Assembly (NCBI GenBank): GCA_030037185.1
Contig: JASHRR010001048.1
Location: forward strand, 1-6,202
Direction: 5' to 3'
From: Xanthobacteraceae bacterium
GTDB taxonomy: Bacteria; Pseudomonadota; Alphaproteobacteria; Rhizobiales; Xanthobacteraceae
DNA: 6,202 nt
Under the pieces are notes generated by a model. It saw nothing but the letters and a program-made list of their open reading frames with translations. It did no database searches and was not told the DNA's origin. Shown here one piece after another: positions 5,784-6,202 of this stretch (positions are counted from its first letter, which is position 1; each line of letters begins with the position of its first letter). Made by a program: the position numbers and the translations under genes.

Positions 5784-5800
5784 TGTCCGATGTATTATTT

Positions 5801-6202
5801 TCACAGGTCGCGTAGGAAGTTCAGTATATTCTGCTGCTGGGTTGTGCTCAGCATATTGAAATTGCTGATCACCTCGTTGGCTTCTGAGCCGCCACTTGCA
5901 TGCTGCTGGATAGCAGTTAACAGGTTATTGGTACGCCCGTCATGCAAAAAGAATACGCGCTGGCTGACACCCCATAGTGGCGCGGTACGGAACTGGTTGC
6001 CGTTCGCGGTGCCCTGCGATACTCCATCGGCGAGTCCCGTTCCCATGTTGTGCACAGCGTAATCGCTGAACGGGTTGATCGTGGTACCGCTAACAGCCGG
6101 GTTTGCGGTGACATCAATCAGCGTCACGCTGCCGACGGTTTGGCTCACGACGTGACAACCCGAACAGCCGATATTGTTGAATGCCTGAAATCCTGCTTGT
6201 AC
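5801..6202 (-). CDS. C-terminal part of a di-haem oxidoreductase/peroxidase (DUF1111 type)
   Basis: The frame is open from the right edge through 133 residues to TGA at 5803-5801; the N-terminal part is outside the window. Near the visible start is NNIGCSGCH (residues 9-17), a c-type haem site with C13, C16 and H17. Then come HNMGTGLADG (51-60), which matches the HDMGxGLADG block where M53 is the likely distal haem ligand, FRTAPLWG (71-78), and FLHDGR (85-90) before a helical C-terminus ending NFLRDL. This order is that of the C-terminal cytochrome domain of DUF1111 di-haem oxidoreductases, relatives of bacterial cytochrome c peroxidase and MauG, which act in the periplasm. Codon use is less GC-biased (about two thirds GC at third positions) than in the MBL-fold gene, so it may have a different history. 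An internal GTG (6148) is not the true start because the haem motif lies upstream of it. Confidence 0.92.
   Translation of the reverse strand, partial: VQAGFQAFNNIGCSGCHVVSQTVGSVTLIDVTANPAVSGTTINPFSDYAVHNMGTGLADGVSQGTANGNQFRTAPLWGVSQRVFFLHDGRTNNLLTAIQQHASGGSEANEVISNFNMLSTTQQQNILNFLRDL

Larger units (their letters stand above)
4982..5800. other. Gene-poor stretch with an AT-richer block
   Basis: About 5000-5310 is clearly lower in GC than the rest of the window, with T-rich runs such as GGTTTTGATTTTCGTG and CTAAAAAAGG. A plus-strand frame from ATG 5157 gives a fairly natural N-terminal half but has no ribosome binding site and turns Pro/Ser/Arg-rich after about residue 50, so it is not called. 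The rest of the stretch holds the inverted repeats, hairpin, terminator and palindrome listed separately. No RNA gene is recognised. Confidence 0.5.

Overview
The window looks like a chromosomal or accessory-island segment of a high-GC alphaproteobacterium, most likely a Bradyrhizobium-like member of the Hyphomicrobiales. This is inferred from the GC-rich third codon positions and the kinds of protein present; it was not tested against a database.

Left part (1-1164, + strand). A reading frame entering from the left ends in a TAATG overlap with the start of an intact, exported metallo-beta-lactamase-fold hydrolase (182-1111). That gene has a very strong ribosome binding site and ends in a textbook intrinsic terminator (1134-1164).

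From 1165 to 2374 there is about 1.2 kb without a convincing gene. It holds a minus-strand intrinsic terminator (1315-1343), a weak decayed minus-strand reading frame, an 18-bp-armed inverted repeat around a pure C/T loop (1694-1747), and a chain of competing hairpins (1802-1856).

The centre (2375-3519, - strand) is a tight two-gene operon. The first gene encodes a GH25-like/DUF1906 (Rv2525c-type) glycoside-hydrolase-like protein without a signal peptide. Five bases after its stop starts a small protein with a signal peptide and a beta-sandwich (PPC/PliG-like, lysozyme-inhibitor-like) pattern. A wall-hydrolase-like protein coupled to a periplasmic inhibitor-like protein resembles an effector/immunity pair. 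This is the most interesting hypothesis in the window; a prophage-lysin origin is the main alternative.

From 3908 to 4973 (- strand) there are broken coding remnants. One reads as a Lar-like zinc-ribbon protein with in-frame stops. The other is an unrecognised Pro/Gln-rich protein whose coding signal hops between frames. Together they suggest a decaying phage-derived or island segment.

From 4982 to 5800 there is no credible gene: an AT-richer block, an operator-like inverted repeat, a long imperfect hairpin (5353-5409), a minus-strand terminator and a 26-bp perfect palindrome. The right edge (5801-6202, - strand) carries the C-terminal end of a di-haem oxidoreductase/peroxidase (DUF1111 type) with a CXXCH haem site; its N-terminal part lies outside the window.
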